Shown in pieces: positions 61,133 to 64,000 of a stretch of DNA of 64,000 nucleotides. Position numbers and translations under genes: made by a program. This DNA is from Kushneria aurantia DSM 21353 (lineage in GTDB: Bacteria > Pseudomonadota > Gammaproteobacteria > Pseudomonadales > Halomonadaceae). Each line of letters opens with the position of its first letter. Within the stretch, counting starts at the first letter, position 1. Below the pieces are notes generated by a model, which worked only from the letters and a program-made list of their open reading frames with translations, ran no database searches and had not been told where the DNA came from. The stretch covers positions 62,001 to 126,000 of the forward strand of contig NZ_KB907866.1 of NCBI RefSeq assembly GCF_000382245.1, written 5' to 3'.

Positions 61133-62110
61133 ATGGCCAAACGCATTGAATTCAGTCAAACCGGCGGCCCGGAAGTGCTCGAGCTGAGCGAGTTCGAGCC
61201 GCGCGAGCCGCAGGCGCACGAAGTGCGTATCGCCAATCGGGCGATAGGGCTCAACTTCATTGATATCTACTTCCGTACCGGCCTTTATCCCGTCAGTGAG
61301 CTGCCCTCGGGGCTCGGTACCGAAGGCGCCGGTGTCATCGAGGCGGTCGGCGAAGAGGTTGAAGACTTCAAGCCCGGGGATCGAGTGGCCTATGCGGTGG
61401 GGCCGCTGGGTGCCTACGCCACGCATCATGTGCTGCCGGCCGAAAAGGTGATTCAGTTGCCCGACCCGATCGGTTTTGATCAGGCGGCGGCGGCCATGCT
61501 CAAGGGTCTGACGGTGCAGTATTTACTGCGCCAGGTTCATGATGTCAAAGCCGGCGATACCTTCCTGTTTCACGCCGCCGCCGGCGGTGTGGGGCTGATC
61601 GCCTGCCAGTGGGCGAAGGCGCTGGGGGCAAGGTTGATCGGTACCGTGTCGTCGCCGCAGAAAGCCGAGCTGGCACAGCGCTGCGGCGCCTGGGCGACCA
61701 TCAATTACACCGAAGAGAACGTTGTCGAGCGGGTGCGCGAGCTGACCGAGGGCGCCATGTGTCCGGCGGTCTACGACTCGGTAGGCCGCGACACCTGGGA
61801 GACGTCGCTGGATTGCCTGGCGCCCCGCGGACTGCTGGTCAGTTTCGGCAACGCCTCCGGACCGGTCGAGGGGGTCAACCTGGCCACGCTCAACAAGAAA
61901 GGCTCACTGTTCGTGACCCGCCCGGGCCTGGCCGGCTACGCCGACACCCGTGAGCGTTTCGAGGCGATGTGCCGCGATCTGTTCGAGGTGATGATCAATG
62001 ACAGAGTGCACATTAACGTGGCGCGTCGTTTCCGCCTCGGCGAAGCCGGCGAGGCGCAGCAGCTGCTGGCAGATCGCAGGACCACCGGTTCCACCGTGCT
62101 GATTCCCTGA
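61133..62110 (+). CDS. NADPH:quinone oxidoreductase
   Basis: A 325-residue medium-chain reductase of the zeta-crystallin/QOR type, without zinc ligands. Seen: GLNFIDIYFRTGLYPVSELPSGLGTEGAGVIEAVG, the NADPH motif HAAAGGVGLIACQWAKALGARLIGT, and NYTEENVVERV. It reduces quinones by one electron and has a role in redox stress. AGAGAGG precedes the ATG at 61133. Single gene, convergent with an SDR. Confidence 0.9.
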   Translation: MAKRIEFSQTGGPEVLELSEFEPREPQAHEVRIANRAIGLNFIDIYFRTGLYPVSELPSGLGTEGAGVIEAVGEEVEDFKPGDRVAYAVGPLGAYATHHVLPAEKVIQLPDPIGFDQAAAAMLKGLTVQYLLRQVHDVKAGDTFLFHAAAGGVGLIACQWAKALGARLIGTVSSPQKAELAQRCGAWATINYTEENVVERVRELTEGAMCPAVYDSVGRDTWETSLDCLAPRGLLVSFGNASGPVEGVNLATLNKKGSLFVTRPGLAGYADTRERFEAMCRDLFEVMINDRVHINVARRFRLGEAGEAQQLLADRRTTGSTVLIP

Positions 62111-62148
62111 ACTGTGAATGACAGCGGGCGCCGTGCCGCCCGCTGTCA

Positions 62149-62919
62149 CTACCACTCGATCGGTTGATCGTTCCAGTCCCAAAAGCTGCCGCTCTCTTCA
62201 GGGCTACGTTTGCCGATCACATCGATCAGCCGTTCGGCGACGAATTCGGGCGTGAACAGCTTGCCCTGGGGCACTCGCGCCTGAAAGGGTTTTGATAGCG
62301 TGGTGTCCGTGGTGCCGGGGTGCAGGCAGAGTAGAATCGCCTGCGGGTTGCGTCTTTTGAACTCCACCGCGGCGGTTTTAATCAGCATATTGTGCGCCGC
62401 CTTGCTGGCTCGATAGGCGTACCAGCCGCCCATGGCGTTGTCGCCGATCGACCCTACCCGCGCCGACAGCGAGGCGATGATCGCCGGTGCCTGTGTCAGG
62501 TTGTCCACCAGCCTCGACAGCAGCATGGCGGCGGTGGCGGCATTGACGTGAAAGAGATGCGCGAGGTTGTCGTATGAGAGCGACTCGAGGCGCTTTTCCG
62601 GCGCTACATTCGAGGGTTGCTCGCCGCTCTCGGCGTCGTGCAGCACGCCCACTGTGTTGAAAAGCAGATGCAGTGCTTCGCCATCGAGGTGTTTGACAAG
62701 CCGCTTGATGCCACGCTCGGTGGTCACATCGGCCTGTACGATTTCGGGGCGCGGAGCGTTTTCGGGCAGTGTCTGATCGGTGAGCCGAGCGACATCGCGG
62801 GTGACGACGATCAGCCGGCCCAGCCGCTCGTCATCGGCCAGTTGTTGCGCCACGGCGCGACCGATACCGCCAGCGCCGACCACCAGTGCGGTGTATTGAT
62901 CAGGAAGATGGGGCAGCAT
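62149..62919 (-). CDS. SDR family protein (C-factor-like)
   Basis: A 256-residue short-chain dehydrogenase. Seen: ALVVGAGGIGRAVAQQLADD with a G-x-G-G-I-G cofactor motif, NTVGVLHD where N-A-G is usual, and the Y-x3-K pair in YAYRASKAAHNM. Its closest pattern is the group around the Myxococcus C-signal protein. Substrate unknown. The start MLPHLPD at 62919 gives the usual short lead to the Rossmann motif. Confidence 0.82.
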   Translation of the reverse strand: MLPHLPDQYTALVVGAGGIGRAVAQQLADDERLGRLIVVTRDVARLTDQTLPENAPRPEIVQADVTTERGIKRLVKHLDGEALHLLFNTVGVLHDAESGEQPSNVAPEKRLESLSYDNLAHLFHVNAATAAMLLSRLVDNLTQAPAIIASLSARVGSIGDNAMGGWYAYRASKAAHNMLIKTAAVEFKRRNPQAILLCLHPGTTDTTLSKPFQARVPQGKLFTPEFVAERLIDVIGKRSPEESGSFWDWNDQPIEW

Positions 62920-62989
62920 GAAATTTTCCGGACTCTCGCTTGCAGGGTGGGCGGGTCTGACCCTGTGAGCCTGGTCGAAAAGGGTGCTG

Positions 62990-64000
62990 TCAGCCAGTCG
63001 CGGGGAACAGTCGCGTTGGTTCGAAATGGCGCTGCAGCGCCGCCAGCCGGCTGGCGGGGTTGTCGAGCAGCGTTTGCGGCGACCCCTGCTCGATGATGCG
63101 CCCACCATCGAGTACGGCAACCCGGTCGAAATGCTCAAGCTGCGCCGGCTTGTGGGTAATCACGATCAGGGTTCGACCGGTACAGCGGCGGCGAATGGTG
63201 TCCAGTACCCGCGCCTCGGTCGCTTCATCGAGGCCCTCGGTGGGTTCATCGAGCAGTACCACGGGGGCTTGCCGCAGCAGCGCGCGGGCCACGCCGAAGC
63301 GACGCAGTTGGCCTCCTGAAAGTGAGCTGCCGCGCTCGTCGGGGTAGTCATCCAGGCCGTCCGGCTGCTGCGCCAGCCACTCATCCAGGCCAAGCTCTGC
63401 CAGCAGCGCGTGAATGGCGTCGTCGCTGATGTCCGGATCACCCATGGTGAGATTGTCGCGGAAGGTCTCGCCGAAAAGATGGGTCTCCTGGGGAGCGACG
63501 CTGAACTGCGCGCGCAGGGTGGCTTCGTCGAATGCATCCAGTGCCACGCCGCCCAGCCGAATATCGCCGCTGTCGGGCTCGACAAAGCGTACCAGGGTGT
63601 TGAAAAGGGTGGTCTTGCCGCCTCCGGATGGTCCCTGTATGACCAGCTGCTCACCCGCTTCGATGCACAGATCGAGGCCCTCAAGCGTTGACCTGTCGGC
63701 GTCGAGGCTTACCTTCAGCGCCTCGATCTCCAGCCGGCTGCCGCTCGGTGGCGGTGCTCCCCGATCGGGGAAAGCTATCTCCGGCACGCTCTGCTCGACC
63801 GCCTCGATACGCTCGGCGGCGCGCTCGATACGGCCCAGGTGCTGCCACGCCTGGGGCAGCATTGCCACCGCCTCGAAGGCGCCCATCACCGCCAGTCCCA
63901 TCAGCGCGATCAGGGTGGGGTCGAGGCCGTGGTGGGTCGACCACCAGGCGCCCAGCGCCAGCACGCCGCTGAGAGTCAGGCCCAGCATCAGGCCGGAGAG
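62990..64000 (-). CDS. cydC: ABC transporter CydC, C-terminal part (cut by window edge)
   Basis: About 337 residues of an ABC exporter half, with the end of the membrane domain (to about 80) and the full ATPase domain: Walker A GPSGGGKTTL, the signature LSGGQLRRFGVARALLR, Walker B VVLLDEPTEGLD and the switch His in VITHKPAQ. The sequence matches CydC, which with CydD exports glutathione and cysteine for cytochrome bd assembly. The N-terminal part lies beyond the right edge; cydD and cydAB are probably there. Confidence 0.85.
   Translation of the reverse strand, partial: LSGLMLGLTLSGVLALGAWWSTHHGLDPTLIALMGLAVMGAFEAVAMLPQAWQHLGRIERAAERIEAVEQSVPEIAFPDRGAPPPSGSRLEIEALKVSLDADRSTLEGLDLCIEAGEQLVIQGPSGGGKTTLFNTLVRFVEPDSGDIRLGGVALDAFDEATLRAQFSVAPQETHLFGETFRDNLTMGDPDISDDAIHALLAELGLDEWLAQQPDGLDDYPDERGSSLSGGQLRRFGVARALLRQAPVVLLDEPTEGLDEATEARVLDTIRRRCTGRTLIVITHKPAQLEHFDRVAVLDGGRIIEQGSPQTLLDNPASRLAALQRHFEPTRLFPATG

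Noticed and set aside
1-64000. tRNA or rRNA genes
   Set aside because: No intergenic stretch showed a T-loop (GTTCRANNC) with a matching acceptor stem or rRNA-like conserved blocks.

Overview
The window reads as chromosome from a GC-rich, salt-adapted gammaproteobacterium, most likely a member of the Halomonadaceae (Halomonas, Kushneria or a relative). This is inferred from gene content and order: a complete biotin operon, a choline sulfatase, periplasmic-glucan and peroxide-stress genes, and protein sequences of gammaproteobacterial type. No rRNA, tRNA or CRISPR array was found.

Layout. 0-9.4 kb: the start of sbcD, opgD, a histidine phosphatase, tpx, osmC, an RcnB-like protein, an aldo/keto reductase, a four-unit array of structured repeats, an MHS-type transporter, a short-chain dehydrogenase and an NTF2-like gene with an early frameshift. 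9.5-20.4 kb: an overlapping xdhC/mocA/NYN group, an AlkX-type glycosylase, an e(P4)-type acid phosphatase, a minus-strand operon (serine hydrolase, gamma-glutamyltransferase, ghrA) and betC. 20.4-24.9 kb: a decayed mobile island bordered by pieces of the same structured repeat. It carries fragments of integrative-element genes (DUF736, DUF2958), broken MFS and LysR genes, and an intact operon encoding an Xre regulator, a ComF-like phosphoribosyltransferase and a SLOG-like protein. 25-39 kb: a LysE exporter, a GGDEF/EAL protein, the bioB-F-H-C-D-A operon behind a probable BirA operator, a C45 peptidase and a succinate:acetate CoA-transferase type enzyme.

39.1-46.5 kb holds an unusual set: a RibD-type reductase, a diverged 6-pyruvoyl-tetrahydropterin synthase homologue, a BchC-like dehydrogenase, a glycosyltransferase, a methyltransferase, a flippase-like membrane protein and a CDP-alcohol phosphatidyltransferase. 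Five of these form a tightly coupled minus-strand operon, and a perfect 11-bp palindrome separates it from the divergent phosphatidyltransferase. I know of no characterised pathway with this composition. It could make a glycosylated, methylated pteridine or pyrimidine conjugate, possibly lipid-linked.

49.3-54.4 kb is an AT-richer acquired cluster: a PF10014 amino-acid hydroxylase, an EamA exporter, a formyltransferase and an argininosuccinate synthase homologue (frameshifted), next to a truncated IS5-type transposase and an Lrp/AsnC regulator. It looks like a make-and-export module for a modified amino acid. 55-64 kb returns to ordinary housekeeping: an IrrE-type peptidase with a membrane partner, small stress proteins, an NlpE-like lipoprotein, vsr, an Xre regulator, lrgAB, a quinone oxidoreductase, an SDR and the end of cydC.

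Two copies of a 159-bp IS5-like miniature element with target-site duplications (CTAA and TTAA) lie directly after the osmC stop codon and between the biotin operator and bioB.
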